From DTU078 sp002397345 (GTDB taxonomy: Bacteria; Bacillota; Clostridia; Oscillospirales; CAG-272), in assembly GCA_937875545.1 (NCBI GenBank), contig CALLYE010000139.1:1-57860 (forward strand): a stretch of DNA of 57,860 nucleotides. The letters are read 5' to 3'. This document shows, piece by piece, positions 8,651 to 17,253 of this stretch (its first letter is position 1; each line of letters opens with the position of its first letter). Both the position numbers and the translations under genes were made by a program. Under the pieces are notes generated by a model, which made no database searches, was not told the origin of the DNA, and worked only from the letters and a program-made list of their open reading frames with translations.

Positions 8651-8679
8651 AGCATATCACAAGATGCCAGATATTTCAA
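8651..8679 (-). promoter_or_regulatory. Sigma-A promoter of the solute-binding protein gene
   Basis: Minus strand: TTGAAA (8674-8679), 17-bp spacer, TATGCT (8651-8656), about 30 nt before the start codon. Confidence 0.6.
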
Positions 8680-8735
8680 GCGCGAATAATAATATAGTAT
8701 TATATCATATCTTTAAAATAACAAAATATTATACC

Positions 8736-8794
8736 GTAGGGCGTGGCCTTGACCTCGCCGTTATCCGCGTCTGTAACGGGGACCCCCGCCCTAC
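8736..8794. repeat. G/C-rich palindromic intergenic repeat
   Basis: GTAGGGCG (8736-8743) is the reverse complement of CGCCCTAC (8787-8794); the 43 bases between are mostly G/C and include CCTCGCCG and GGACCCCCG. The stop codon (TAG) of the adjoining minus-strand gene lies within the right end. Elements of this style are common between genes of uncultured Clostridia (from memory). Confidence 0.6.
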
Positions 8795-10215
8795 CGGAGC
8801 GCAAGCTCGCGCGTTCTATTATAACTGTCGAAGGCGCATTCCGCACGCATGACATCGTCGAGTAAACCTTTCTTCGCAAGCTGATGTACAGCACTATAGC
8901 GGCAGCAAGAGCAATAGTGTGTTTCGTAAATATATCGCAGCAATTCGTCAAGCCTGTTATTTTTGTTATTTTCAGATAATTTAAGCGCGCTCATTTGAAC
9001 CCCGTGCCAACAATTGTTTTCCCTGAGGTTGTGTATGACGGGGAAGCTCTTTACATACGCGGTGAACGCGTCCTCGTCCCCAGCACGGAAATTTTCGACC
9101 CATAAATCTGCGGCGTATACGGAACCCTCGCGAGCAAGCTCGAGTGCGTATTCGCGTACCGGCTCGGAGCGGAGCTGCCTTAACACGCAAAGAAGCGTGA
9201 ACGCCAGCGCGGAGTTAACACTGTCTTTATCGCTCTCGAAATATTTTAGATAACCATCATCCGCGAGATACTTTATATATTCACGCGACAAATCGATGAG
9301 TGGCACCGGGCCAAGCGGCCAAATCGAGCTGTTTCGGCGCGTGAACATCAAAAGCAGCTTGTGTTTTCGCCTGATGTCTGTTGTATCAAGCGCAAACCGC
9401 GCGAGCGTTTCACACTGTTCGGGCGTCAGTGCATCCATTTTGAGCCGGTATCCGGATTCGATTTCTCCACCAGAAATAGTATATTCGAAATATTCATCGG
9501 GTGTTTGGCGCTGGGAAATCGTGCATTCTACAGCGCGTTCGCGGCGCTTTTGAGTGAGCGTGTCGTATGATTTCCACAAACGCTCCGCTTCGGGTGTGGT
9601 GACGGCGTTTCTGCCGTCTTTATGAGCATCTAATCTGTCAAAAAACAGCTCGAAGTCGAGTGCGTTGAACAACTCGCCGCCGCGTAAATCTATTAGGGCG
9701 GCGAAATCGGAAAATATTCTACCCAGCCGTTCTGTATCTTTTATCTTAACGATACAAGCGGTAATAAAACGATAAAATTCAAGCTCGTTGTCAATGCATC
9801 TGTCCTCGAAGGGATGTTTACGCGATAAAAGCGCATCAAGTGCGCGGCTGTAAATACCCTCCAGCGCGGTGTCGGCTTCGGTTAAACCTTCATTATATAA
9901 GATACCGAGCAGCGCGGCGTAATGCGACACATCGAATACATAGGTTTCCGCCGTAACCGCGTCCGCGTGCGCGATTACCGCGTGGATAAGTTCGGGCGGG
10001 TCGCCGACCGCGCGCAATAACTCACGCGCGTAAAAGGCGCGGTCACCCTCACACTGCGCGTCATAACCCATGTGAGTTGTCGCCGCGCGGAAAATTATAG
10101 CATAAAAATCGGCGGGCTGACAGGCGGGGCAGAGCCCCTCCCCCACATCACGCAGCAGCGTCACCGCGCGCCCCAAACCTTTTGTGACATAACACTCAAA
10201 TTCGGTCGTAGTCAA
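8791..10215 (-). CDS. Paralogue C of a tandem three-gene family, helical repeat protein of unknown function
   Basis: 474 residues from a TTG start (10213-10215), which overlaps the stop of paralogue B by 4 bases (TTGA) and has AAAGGAG 7 bases upstream; an upstream in-frame extension would run back into the coding sequence of B and is not the true protein. It begins 'TTTEFECYV.KGLGRAVTLL' like A and B, and shares 'WPL.P.PLI.L..EY..YL' (around residue 325) and 'ADLWVENFRAGDEDAF' (around 390). The sequence is mostly amphipathic helices suggestive of HEAT/ARM-type repeats, with a cysteine cluster 'HYCSCCRYS' near 445. Its last 15 or so residues no longer match A and B because the frame runs into a palindromic repeat. 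No catalytic motif, signal peptide or membrane segment is visible. Confidence 0.8.
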   Translation of the reverse strand: MTTTEFECYVTKGLGRAVTLLRDVGEGLCPACQPADFYAIIFRAATTHMGYDAQCEGDRAFYARELLRAVGDPPELIHAVIAHADAVTAETYVFDVSHYAALLGILYNEGLTEADTALEGIYSRALDALLSRKHPFEDRCIDNELEFYRFITACIVKIKDTERLGRIFSDFAALIDLRGGELFNALDFELFFDRLDAHKDGRNAVTTPEAERLWKSYDTLTQKRRERAVECTISQRQTPDEYFEYTISGGEIESGYRLKMDALTPEQCETLARFALDTTDIRRKHKLLLMFTRRNSSIWPLGPVPLIDLSREYIKYLADDGYLKYFESDKDSVNSALAFTLLCVLRQLRSEPVREYALELAREGSVYAADLWVENFRAGDEDAFTAYVKSFPVIHNLRENNCWHGVQMSALKLSENNKNNRLDELLRYIYETHYCSCCRYSAVHQLAKKGLLDDVMRAECAFDSYNRTRELALR

Positions 10216-11615
10216 TGTTGTGCTCCTTTTGTTAAATAGTCGATATATTCGCGAACCTCGTAATCGTTGTCGTGACGGCACTCCTCGATTATTGTATCGG
10301 TGAGCAGTCCGTGAGAATGCAACATCTTCACCGCCCAATATCGCATGTGAGAGTTGTATGTGTGTTCTAAAATATATTCGATCAGCTCAATAAGTGCCTC
10401 GTCCCCATTGTGTTCGATGAGTTCGAGCACCTCATAATATGGTGTCCGACTATATTTGCCATCTTCTACTAAACATGTAGGTTTAAATGCTTTAATAAAA
10501 TTCTCGCTATCACCGGTACGATAATTTTTAGCCCAAAGAGCGACACCTTGCGAGAGGAAGCCGCGTTCGATTAATTCGAGTGCCAGCGTACGTACCGGCT
10601 CGGAAGGAATATAACTCAGCACATATATGAGTGTGTTAGACAGTCTTTTTTCGGGGGTATCATATGTATTATATTTTAAATAATCCATATATTTACGCAC
10701 TAAATCGATCAGTGGAAGCGGGTCGAGCGGCCATGGTTTTGCGTCGTTCGTAAAAAGCCAAAAAACACGATTTAATACATTCAAATCAGTTTCACCCACC
10801 GTAAGCTGCGCCAACTGGTTTAAATGTTCAGGCGTCAGTTCGTTAAGATGTTCGTAATATTCATGAGGGATACGACCATCGCTGTTTTTAACATAAGCAA
10901 ATAGATTGTCAATTAATTGATCTATATCGAATTGCTGGGGAGGGCGATTTTCGTTCGTCATTTGTTTTTTTCTTGATATTTCATTTATGCAAACCGCAAA
11001 GCGTGCTATTCCGCTCTGCGGTAATTCTTCACAAAGTGTGGAAAGTGTGCTGTCGAATGTTTTTTTCAGCGAGAAGTGTGCGTTTATATAAAAATTATAA
11101 AAATACACATTATCGAACATGCCATCCAGTACATCAAACAGCGAGCCTATATCGAGCAATATTTCGCGAAGCCGTTCTGCGTCGGTTGCATGAGAGATGT
11201 ACAGTGACAAGAACATGAACGCGTTGATTTTATCCTGCATTATATCGAGATTTTCGTTATGTACAGATAGTTCTGAATATAGAATCCGATACATTTGTTC
11301 AAGCTTTTCACTTGCGATTTTATTACCATCCTTGTAAAATAAAGCAAGTAGATTATTTTCGCTTATTTTATTACTGTATGGCATATTGATTAAATCGTCT
11401 GATCTTTCGACGGCGGCATTCTCAAGTTCATACGAATCGCTTGCGCGAATTAATTCATATAGATATTGCGCGGAAATATGTGTATAACCGGGCTGGCGTT
11501 CGATAATACGCATGATTGTTTCATAAAACGGCGTTTTGTCGCTCTCGTTCTGCAGCAGCGTCACCGCGCGTCCCAAGCCTTTTCTAACATAACACTCAAA
11601 TTCGGTCGTGGTCAA
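10212..11615 (-). CDS. Paralogue B of the tandem three-gene family, helical repeat protein of unknown function
   Basis: 467 residues from a TTG start at 11613-11615, overlapping the TGA of paralogue A by 4 bases. The ribosome site AAAGGAT is encoded by the conserved C-terminal 'TKGSQH' residues of A, so coupling of translation is built into the tail of the upstream protein. The N-terminal 50 or so residues are encoded by a block identical to A. Shared motifs are 'WPLDPLPLIDLVRKYMDYL', 'GVALWAKNYRTGDSENF' and the C-terminal 'EECRHDNDYEVREYIDYL', a HEAT-like helix pair. I do not recognise the family. Cytoplasmic location is inferred from the lack of a signal peptide and of hydrophobic segments. 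Confidence 0.85.
   Translation of the reverse strand: MTTTEFECYVRKGLGRAVTLLQNESDKTPFYETIMRIIERQPGYTHISAQYLYELIRASDSYELENAAVERSDDLINMPYSNKISENNLLALFYKDGNKIASEKLEQMYRILYSELSVHNENLDIMQDKINAFMFLSLYISHATDAERLREILLDIGSLFDVLDGMFDNVYFYNFYINAHFSLKKTFDSTLSTLCEELPQSGIARFAVCINEISRKKQMTNENRPPQQFDIDQLIDNLFAYVKNSDGRIPHEYYEHLNELTPEHLNQLAQLTVGETDLNVLNRVFWLFTNDAKPWPLDPLPLIDLVRKYMDYLKYNTYDTPEKRLSNTLIYVLSYIPSEPVRTLALELIERGFLSQGVALWAKNYRTGDSENFIKAFKPTCLVEDGKYSRTPYYEVLELIEHNGDEALIELIEYILEHTYNSHMRYWAVKMLHSHGLLTDTIIEECRHDNDYEVREYIDYLTKGAQH
11461..11603. repeat. 143-bp block identical to 12843-12985 (5' coding end of paralogue B)
   Basis: By direct comparison these 143 bases match the equivalent block in paralogue A with no difference seen, while flanking coding sequence differs at many positions. 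A second identical block of about 63 bp (10224-10286 versus 11624-11686) covers the 3' ends of B and A. This is the mark of recent unequal exchange or gene conversion. Confidence 0.85.
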
Positions 11616-12997
11616 TGTTGTGATCCTTTTGTTAAATAGTCGATATATTCGCGAACCTCGTAATCGTTGTCGTGACGGCACTCCTCTATTATCGCGTCGG
11701 TGAGCAGCCCGCGAGAATGCATTCCTTCCAACGCCACTTCTCTTACAAAACAATTTCCGCCGTATTCGTAAATGGTTTCAAACAGCTCTATGGGAATGCC
11801 GTCAAAATCCTGCTTTAACAGGTCAAGCGTCGCGTAATACGGAACCTTGCGCCAATCTTCGAGGCACATTTTTTTAAACATCTCAACAAATTGCTCGCGG
11901 TCGCCAGCCTTATAATTTTTTGCCCACAGAGCGGAGCCTTCGGTCAAATAACCGCGCTCGATAAGTGCAAAGGCGAGAGAGCGCACCTCGTCGGTGCGGA
12001 AATTTCCCAGCGCGTATATCGAATTTTTGGCAAGCCGCTTTTCGTCGGTATCAAGTTTGCTTGAACCGAGATAGCCCATATATTCCCATGCCAGAGTTAT
12101 CAGCGGCGCGGGGTCGAGCGGCCACACCGCGACGTTGCTCGTGAACAGCGAAACAACGCGGTTCAGGCGCGCGGGGTCGTGGATACCCTCCGCGAGCCGA
12201 GCTATGCGCCGTTGTTGCTCCGATGAAAATAAATTAAAATTTTCATAAAATTTAGCGGGGCGAGATCCGTCACCGGATATAATGTAGGTACAAACTTCCT
12301 CAACTAATTTATCGGTATCAACCCGATGCGGTGACGGATTGGCAATTTGCCGCAGCCGCTCCGCGTCAATCTCGTACATGCGGTCTGCGAACCGTTTGAC
12401 CTGCGGCGATTCTTCGCTCATCGCGGTAAGCGTATTGTCAAAGCTTTTTTTCAGTTTATATCGTGTGTTGATGAAGAAATCATAAAAACTCGCCTCATGG
12501 AACATATTCTGACGCTCAAACAGTGCTCCCATGTCGCGGAATATTCTCCGCAGCCATTCTTTATCGGTAATAAGCGCGATAAATGATGACAAAAACATAA
12601 ATATGCTTGCTTTGTCATTTTTCCTGTCGGGTAATTCGGTACGAACGGAAAGCTCTGAAAATAAGTCTTGGTATATATCCTTAAGCTTCTCGCCTGCGGT
12701 TTGGTTGCCATCTCCATAAAACGTGAAAAGCAACTTATAACCGTTCATACTATAACCTACAGGCGTCATGTACAGCTCGCCCGCTCTTTCGACGGCGGCG
12801 TCCTCAAGCTCATGCGAACCGCTCGCGCGAATCAACTCGTAAAGATATTGCGCGGAAATATGTGTATAACCGGGCTGGCGTTCGATAATACGCATGATTG
12901 TTTCATAAAACGGCGTTTTGTCGCTCTCGTTCTGCAGCAGCGTCACCGCGCGTCCCAAGCCTTTTCTAACATAACACTCAAATTCTGTTGTAGTCAA
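11612..12997 (-). CDS. Paralogue A of the tandem three-gene family, helical repeat protein of unknown function
   Basis: 461 residues; the start is TTG (12995-12997) preceded by AAAAGGGG with 7-nt spacing, and no ATG fits better. It is the first gene of the array and is read A, B, C. Conserved positions with B and C are the N-terminal 'TTTEFECYVRKGLGRAVTLL', 'WPLDPAPLITLAWEYMGYL' near residue 320, 'GSALWAKNYKAGDREQF' near 385 and 'EECRHDNDYEVREYIDYL' at the end. Predicted to be an all-helical, HEAT-like scaffold. The nearest upstream gene is an extended ECF sigma factor 208 bp away, separated by two strong hairpins, so joint transcription is doubtful though a regulatory link is possible. Confidence 0.85.
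   Translation of the reverse strand: MTTTEFECYVRKGLGRAVTLLQNESDKTPFYETIMRIIERQPGYTHISAQYLYELIRASGSHELEDAAVERAGELYMTPVGYSMNGYKLLFTFYGDGNQTAGEKLKDIYQDLFSELSVRTELPDRKNDKASIFMFLSSFIALITDKEWLRRIFRDMGALFERQNMFHEASFYDFFINTRYKLKKSFDNTLTAMSEESPQVKRFADRMYEIDAERLRQIANPSPHRVDTDKLVEEVCTYIISGDGSRPAKFYENFNLFSSEQQRRIARLAEGIHDPARLNRVVSLFTSNVAVWPLDPAPLITLAWEYMGYLGSSKLDTDEKRLAKNSIYALGNFRTDEVRSLAFALIERGYLTEGSALWAKNYKAGDREQFVEMFKKMCLEDWRKVPYYATLDLLKQDFDGIPIELFETIYEYGGNCFVREVALEGMHSRGLLTDAIIEECRHDNDYEVREYIDYLTKGSQH
12843..12985. repeat. 143-bp block identical to 11461-11603 (5' coding end of paralogue A)
   Basis: Partner of the preceding repeat; encodes the N-terminal region shared by A and B, including the residues around 'IMRIIERQPGYTHISAQYLY'. 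Identity stops abruptly at both ends. Confidence 0.85.
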
Positions 12998-13170
12998 TAC
13001 AGTTCCCCTTTTCTCTATATATTACCATGAGCATAACAAAATTAGCGGTGAATGTAAACATCTACCATGCGATGTAACGCAAATGTAATAATATGAACTT
13101 CCATGATGTAAGGCGCAAAACGCAAGGGAGGGTCTCTGCCCCTCCCGCTTGCGTTGCGTTACAAATGAAA

Positions 13171-13195
13171 ACGGGCGGGGGAAAACCCCGCCCGT
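13171..13195 (-). terminator. Terminator hairpin after the ECF sigma gene
   Basis: ACGGGCGGGG (13171-13180) pairs with CCCCGCCCGT (13186-13195); on the minus strand it is followed by TTTTC. A second stem (GCAAGGGAGGG with CCCTCCCGCTTGC, about 13118-13152) adjoins it. Together they fill most of the 208-bp gap 12998-13205. Confidence 0.65.
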
Positions 13196-13205
13196 ACAAT
13201 ATTTC

Positions 13206-14840
13206 TTATTTCCTATATACCAGCACCACCGGCGGACAGCAATAATCCACATCGTGCATATGCAGCCCGCGGTCATACGCTTCGCGTATCGCAGCCATTT
13301 CGATAAACCGTTTCGCAGGACCGTACAGCATCCATTCGGAGACACTTTTTAAATGCGATGGAATCCTGATTTGCGCGCCGCGAAGGTAGTTTTGATAATC
13401 GCTGCCGATTTCGGATATCAATTTATCACACCCGCTGTCTGCTATTTTTGTGACAAGCGTATGGGTCGCTTCATCCATAACCGGAATGTCAACCGTAAGT
13501 TTGCCGCTCTCGCGAGAGAGCATACCGACTTTTTCAAATCCCGGTATTTTCTCAATCATTGTGTTGCTTATGCCAGCCGATTCGAGCGGGATATCATTGT
13601 ACACACACCATAATAAATTATGAATTTGTTTGAAGTAAGTATCCGAGCCGCAGACTGTGAATCTGCGAGGGTTGTCCCACAGAGTCGTGTCAAATTCGCG
13701 GAGCTGCAGATATTTTACGCTTTGAGAACTGTATTCGCTGGTACGAAGACCGCCGACAACAGTGTATTCAAACGTTTCATTAACCTTAGTATAATCGTAT
13801 CCGGCAGGAGATGACCAGCCCATCGCTTTCCAATGCCCACCATAACGCCGAGCGGGACAGGTGTAATCTATTTTATAGATATCACCGACACCGTTATTTA
13901 TAAAATCTTGTAATGCGCACATTATAGTATACCGCTCAAGCTTTTTTCGCTGGCGCGGGTTAAGCGTGCCGTAATATCCGAGTGCGGAGAGCTTTTTAAT
14001 TATCTCTGACATAACGCTCCAAAAAATATCGAACCGTTCGCGCACGAAGGCGAGCTGTCCCTCGAACCGGCTTAAACCATCCTCGGGTTTATAAATGATA
14101 AAATCGGTATAATATTTGCCGCTTTCAGTTTTCACCATCAATTCGCCGTCGGTGAGCTTATCGAGGATAGGCTCGATGTATACCGTAGGAATTGCGATCA
14201 TCTTTGCAAGCTCGATTATATTTTGCGGCTTTTCGTATGCGAGAATCAGCAGATTTTGCGCAATGAGGTCGCCCTCGATAAGACTATTCGGTCTGTCGTC
14301 CGCGCCGCCGGAACCGCTGTAAGAAATATTAAGCCGACCGGGTAAATAATTTGTCTGGTTGTCCATGTGCGATAATCCTTTCTTAATCTGTTCCCGTCCC
14401 GACGACAGGCGGCTTTTGACAGTGCCATTTGGTATGCGCAGCGCCGCCGCGATAACGCCAATACTCTGACCATTAAAATAATAACGGATTAGCACCTCGC
14501 GGTTGGTGTGCGCCATGTACAATAACTCGCGCCGCACCACGGCGGCTTCGTCGGAGCTGTAAAACTCCGTGTCGTCCTCGTCGGCAAGATCCGACAGCAT
14601 ATCGAGGTTTATGACGACGGGACTTTTATATTTGCGGCGCAGCGCTTCGCTGTGCTTGTGCATCAGCGTGTTCGCCAGCCACGTTTTGGGATAAGCGATA
14701 ACGCCCCCGCGCCTGATAAACGCCAGCGCGGCGAGGTATGTATCCGAAACGAGATCGTCGGCGTCATCTTGCGAAGAAAGTTTTGAGCACGCGAGCCGGG
14801 ACAGGTAGCTGTAATGTTCAAGTAAATCGTTAAATTGCAT
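13206..14840 (-). CDS. ECF-type RNA polymerase sigma factor with a ~385-residue C-terminal extension
   Basis: A 544-residue protein. Residues 5-75 fit sigma region 2 ('DDADDLVSDTYLAALAF', 'KTWLANTLMHKHSEALRRK'); residues 100-155 fit region 4 ('QSIGVIAAALRIPNGTVKSRL'). After residue 160 follows a segment that looks like a winged helix ('LLILAYEKPQNIIELAKMIAI' then 'YIEPILDKLTDGELMV'), then about 300 residues without a family I know. There is no membrane segment. It is a different architecture from the sigma fusion at 1.8-4.3 kb, so the region carries two kinds of one-protein sigma sensors. ATG is preceded by AGGTAAACATA. Its genomic neighbours downstream are the three coupled paralogues. Confidence 0.85.
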   Translation of the reverse strand: MQFNDLLEHYSYLSRLACSKLSSQDDADDLVSDTYLAALAFIRRGGVIAYPKTWLANTLMHKHSEALRRKYKSPVVINLDMLSDLADEDDTEFYSSDEAAVVRRELLYMAHTNREVLIRYYFNGQSIGVIAAALRIPNGTVKSRLSSGREQIKKGLSHMDNQTNYLPGRLNISYSGSGGADDRPNSLIEGDLIAQNLLILAYEKPQNIIELAKMIAIPTVYIEPILDKLTDGELMVKTESGKYYTDFIIYKPEDGLSRFEGQLAFVRERFDIFWSVMSEIIKKLSALGYYGTLNPRQRKKLERYTIMCALQDFINNGVGDIYKIDYTCPARRYGGHWKAMGWSSPAGYDYTKVNETFEYTVVGGLRTSEYSSQSVKYLQLREFDTTLWDNPRRFTVCGSDTYFKQIHNLLWCVYNDIPLESAGISNTMIEKIPGFEKVGMLSRESGKLTVDIPVMDEATHTLVTKIADSGCDKLISEIGSDYQNYLRGAQIRIPSHLKSVSEWMLYGPAKRFIEMAAIREAYDRGLHMHDVDYCCPPVVLVYRK

Positions 14841-14895
14841 TATGTTTACCTGGAATTAATGTCGAATGTACATGTACGACTGTATAGTCGTAAAA

Positions 14896-14920
14896 CTCCG
14901 CGCCCGGTTCGGTCGCGGAG
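14896..14920 (-). terminator. Terminator downstream of recQ
   Basis: CTCCGCG (14896-14902) pairs with CGCGGAG (14914-14920); on the minus strand the stem is followed by TTTT. It lies just beyond the recQ stop codon. Confidence 0.6.
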
Positions 14921-14925
14921 AAATT

Positions 14926-17097
14926 TTATTTTTTTATAACAAACGCCGCTATTTCTGAAATGTGCGACAGGATAAAACGCTGCGCGTCGCTGTTATACAG
15001 ATTGAGGATATAATCGCCGTTTTTACTTGTGCGGTTTTCGGCGGCGATGCCCAGCGCCAGCCCTTTGTCGGTCGGAATTTTATATCCGCCGTCCTGCTGA
15101 CTCAGATATCCGCTCTCGACCAGCCATTCGCTTAGTTTGTGCGCGGAAATCTTTGCGATCCCGCGCTCCCCGGACAGTTCGTTTATTGCGGCGGTGAACT
15201 CGCTGATTTTAATCGGCTCGGACGATATTTTTACATCCTCCGGCGACGGTGCGGCGGGCGGCGGCTTAACTGCCTCGGCTTCGCCGGAGGCGCGATACGC
15301 CGCGATCTCGCCCATGAACCGCTCGCCGTAGCGTTTCAGCTTTTCATTGCCCACGCCCGACACACGTAAAAACTCATCGGGCGTTATCGGCATTAGATTA
15401 CTTATTTCGACCAGCGTCGCGTCGGTAAAAATCACGAACGCCGGGACGCTCTGTTTATCCGCAAGCTCGCGGCGCAGCGCTTTCAGGCGCTCGAAAAGCG
15501 CGGGATGCTCTGTCTGCGTGTTTTTCGAGCGCGAACGCTCCGCCTTATGTTCCCTCGGCGCGGGCAGCTTCATCTCGAGTTTTACCGCGCCCGACAACGC
15601 TTCCTGTGAGGTTGGCGTCAGACGAAGCACCGGAAATTCACCCTCGTCCTGCGACAGATAACCGCGCCGAACAAGGAAATAGATGACCGCGCGCAGCTCT
15701 CGCGCGTCGCGGTTGTTAATGCCGAAGGTGGACAGCTTGTCGAACCCGAGCGCGGTTAAACGCACGCTGTTTTTGCCGCGCAGCACGTCGCAGACCAGCG
15801 CCGCGCCGTAAGCGCCCCTCATGCGCGCGACACAGGATAATATCATGCGCGCGTCGGTCGTAACGTCGGCGGTTTCGGCATCGGAGTCGCAGTTGCCGCA
15901 GTTCCCGCAAAAATCGGGCGGGTCCTCGCCGAAATAGCGTAGGATGAACGACCGCAGACAATCGCCGGAGGTGCAATAATCAGCCATTTCACGCAGGCGG
16001 CGATGCTCTCCCTCGCGCAGCAGGCGCGCCGTTTCGGGGTCGACGCTCTCGGAGTCGCTGTTATTATTGATCATCCATTTATTTATCATCACATCCTGCC
16101 CGCTGTATAGCAGCAGGCAGACCGCGGAGCTGCCGTCACGGCCGGCGCGTCCCGCTTCCTGATAATAGCTCTCGATATCCTTTGGCATGTTATAATGCAC
16201 CACAAACGATACGTTCGACTTGTCGATGCCCATGCCGAACGCGTTTGTCGCGACCATCACAAGCGCGCGGTCGTATAGGAAATCGTCCTGATTTTTGTGC
16301 CGCTCGCCGTCGGACAGACCCGCGTGATAGCGCAGCGCGGAGATACCCGCTTGATTTAATCTGTCGCAGACCTCCTCGACGTTTTTGCGCGTCGAGCAGT
16401 AGACAATGCCCGCTCGACCGGGCTGTGTCTGCAGAAAAGAGAGCAGCTCGCCGAACTTGTCGCGCGGCGAGCGCACCTCGAAATACAGGTTTTGCCTGTC
16501 AAAACCCGTGACAAGCTTGAGAGGGTCGCGCAGTCCGAGCAATTCGACAATGTCCTCGCGCACCCGGCGCGTCGCGGTTGCAGTAAACGCCGAAACAATA
16601 GGGCGCGTGGCAAGCTGGTCGATAAACTGCGGGATTTGGCTGTAGCTCGGGCGGAAATCCTGACCCCATTGAGAGATACAGTGCGCCTCGTCAACGGCGA
16701 CCATGAAGATATTGACGTTTTGCGCGAAATCGATGAAATCGGGTGAAGTCAGCCGCTCGGGCGCGACATAGATCAGCTTGTACCTGCCGTATCGCGCGTT
16801 TTCTGTCGCCAGCTCCATCTGGCGGGGCGTGAGTGTGGAGTTTATGTACGCCGCGGGGATGCCCGACTGTCCCAACGCGCCGACCTGATCCTTCATCAGC
16901 GAAATGAGCGGCGAGATCACCAGCGTTAAGCCATCGTGCGTTATCGCAGGGAGCTGAAAGCAGACCGATTTACCCGCGCCGGTTGGCATGACGCCGAGGA
17001 CATCGCGTCCCGACGAGATCGCGGAGATAATTTCGCTCTGCCCGCCCCGAAAATTGTCGAAACCAAAATATTTTTTAAGCGCCTCGCAACTGGTCAT
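14926..17097 (-). CDS. recQ: RecQ-family ATP-dependent DNA helicase
   Basis: A 723-residue 3'-5' DNA helicase for repair and recombination. Visible: Walker A 'PTGAGKS' (38-44), the DEAH box in 'VDEAHCISQWGQDFRPSY' (about 135), 'SAFTATAT' motif III, helicase motif VI 'YYQEAGRAGRDG', the RecQ zinc site ('C..GDCLRSFIL', 'FCGNCGNC'), an RQC winged helix, and an HRDC domain ('LFERLKALRRELA' to 'RYGERFMGEI', about 520-590). A further C-terminal domain of about 95 residues ('HKLSEWLVESGYLSQQDGG') is extra compared with E. coli RecQ and is seen in some clostridial RecQ proteins (from memory). It has its own promoter and terminator, so it seems monocistronic. Confidence 0.96.
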   Translation of the reverse strand: MTSCEALKKYFGFDNFRGGQSEIISAISSGRDVLGVMPTGAGKSVCFQLPAITHDGLTLVISPLISLMKDQVGALGQSGIPAAYINSTLTPRQMELATENARYGRYKLIYVAPERLTSPDFIDFAQNVNIFMVAVDEAHCISQWGQDFRPSYSQIPQFIDQLATRPIVSAFTATATRRVREDIVELLGLRDPLKLVTGFDRQNLYFEVRSPRDKFGELLSFLQTQPGRAGIVYCSTRKNVEEVCDRLNQAGISALRYHAGLSDGERHKNQDDFLYDRALVMVATNAFGMGIDKSNVSFVVHYNMPKDIESYYQEAGRAGRDGSSAVCLLLYSGQDVMINKWMINNNSDSESVDPETARLLREGEHRRLREMADYCTSGDCLRSFILRYFGEDPPDFCGNCGNCDSDAETADVTTDARMILSCVARMRGAYGAALVCDVLRGKNSVRLTALGFDKLSTFGINNRDARELRAVIYFLVRRGYLSQDEGEFPVLRLTPTSQEALSGAVKLEMKLPAPREHKAERSRSKNTQTEHPALFERLKALRRELADKQSVPAFVIFTDATLVEISNLMPITPDEFLRVSGVGNEKLKRYGERFMGEIAAYRASGEAEAVKPPPAAPSPEDVKISSEPIKISEFTAAINELSGERGIAKISAHKLSEWLVESGYLSQQDGGYKIPTDKGLALGIAAENRTSKNGDYILNLYNSDAQRFILSHISEIAAFVIKK

Positions 17098-17141
17098 TAG
17101 AATTATATCCGTCCGTATGTTTTTTTGAATTCGCTACGCTT

Positions 17142-17170
17142 ATTATAACATAAAAACTTTCGTATGTCGA
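17142..17170 (-). promoter_or_regulatory. Sigma-A promoter of recQ
   Basis: Minus strand: TCGACA (17165-17170), 17-bp spacer, TATAAT (17142-17147), about 45 nt before the start codon. Confidence 0.65.
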
Positions 17171-17196
17171 TAATACTACGCGGCGATTTGTTGTTT

Positions 17197-17226
17197 AAAA
17201 AAACAGCGGGCGACCAATGGTCGCCC
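17197..17226 (-). terminator. Intrinsic terminator of the metal P-type ATPase gene
   Basis: GGGCGACC (17208-17215) pairs with GGTCGCCC (17219-17226) and on the minus strand is followed by a run of seven T (17197-17203). The GGGCGACCAATGGTCGCCC core also occurs as a widespread intergenic repeat type in Clostridia (from memory). Confidence 0.85.
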
Positions 17227-17253
17227 CTGCAGGTGTTGTAATATTAAAATAAT

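Noticed and set aside
10216..10338. In-frame N-terminal extensions of paralogues B and C
   Set aside because: The extensions read backwards into the coding sequence of the previous gene in another frame; the conserved N-terminus begins at the TTG in the stop/start overlap with its own ribosome site.
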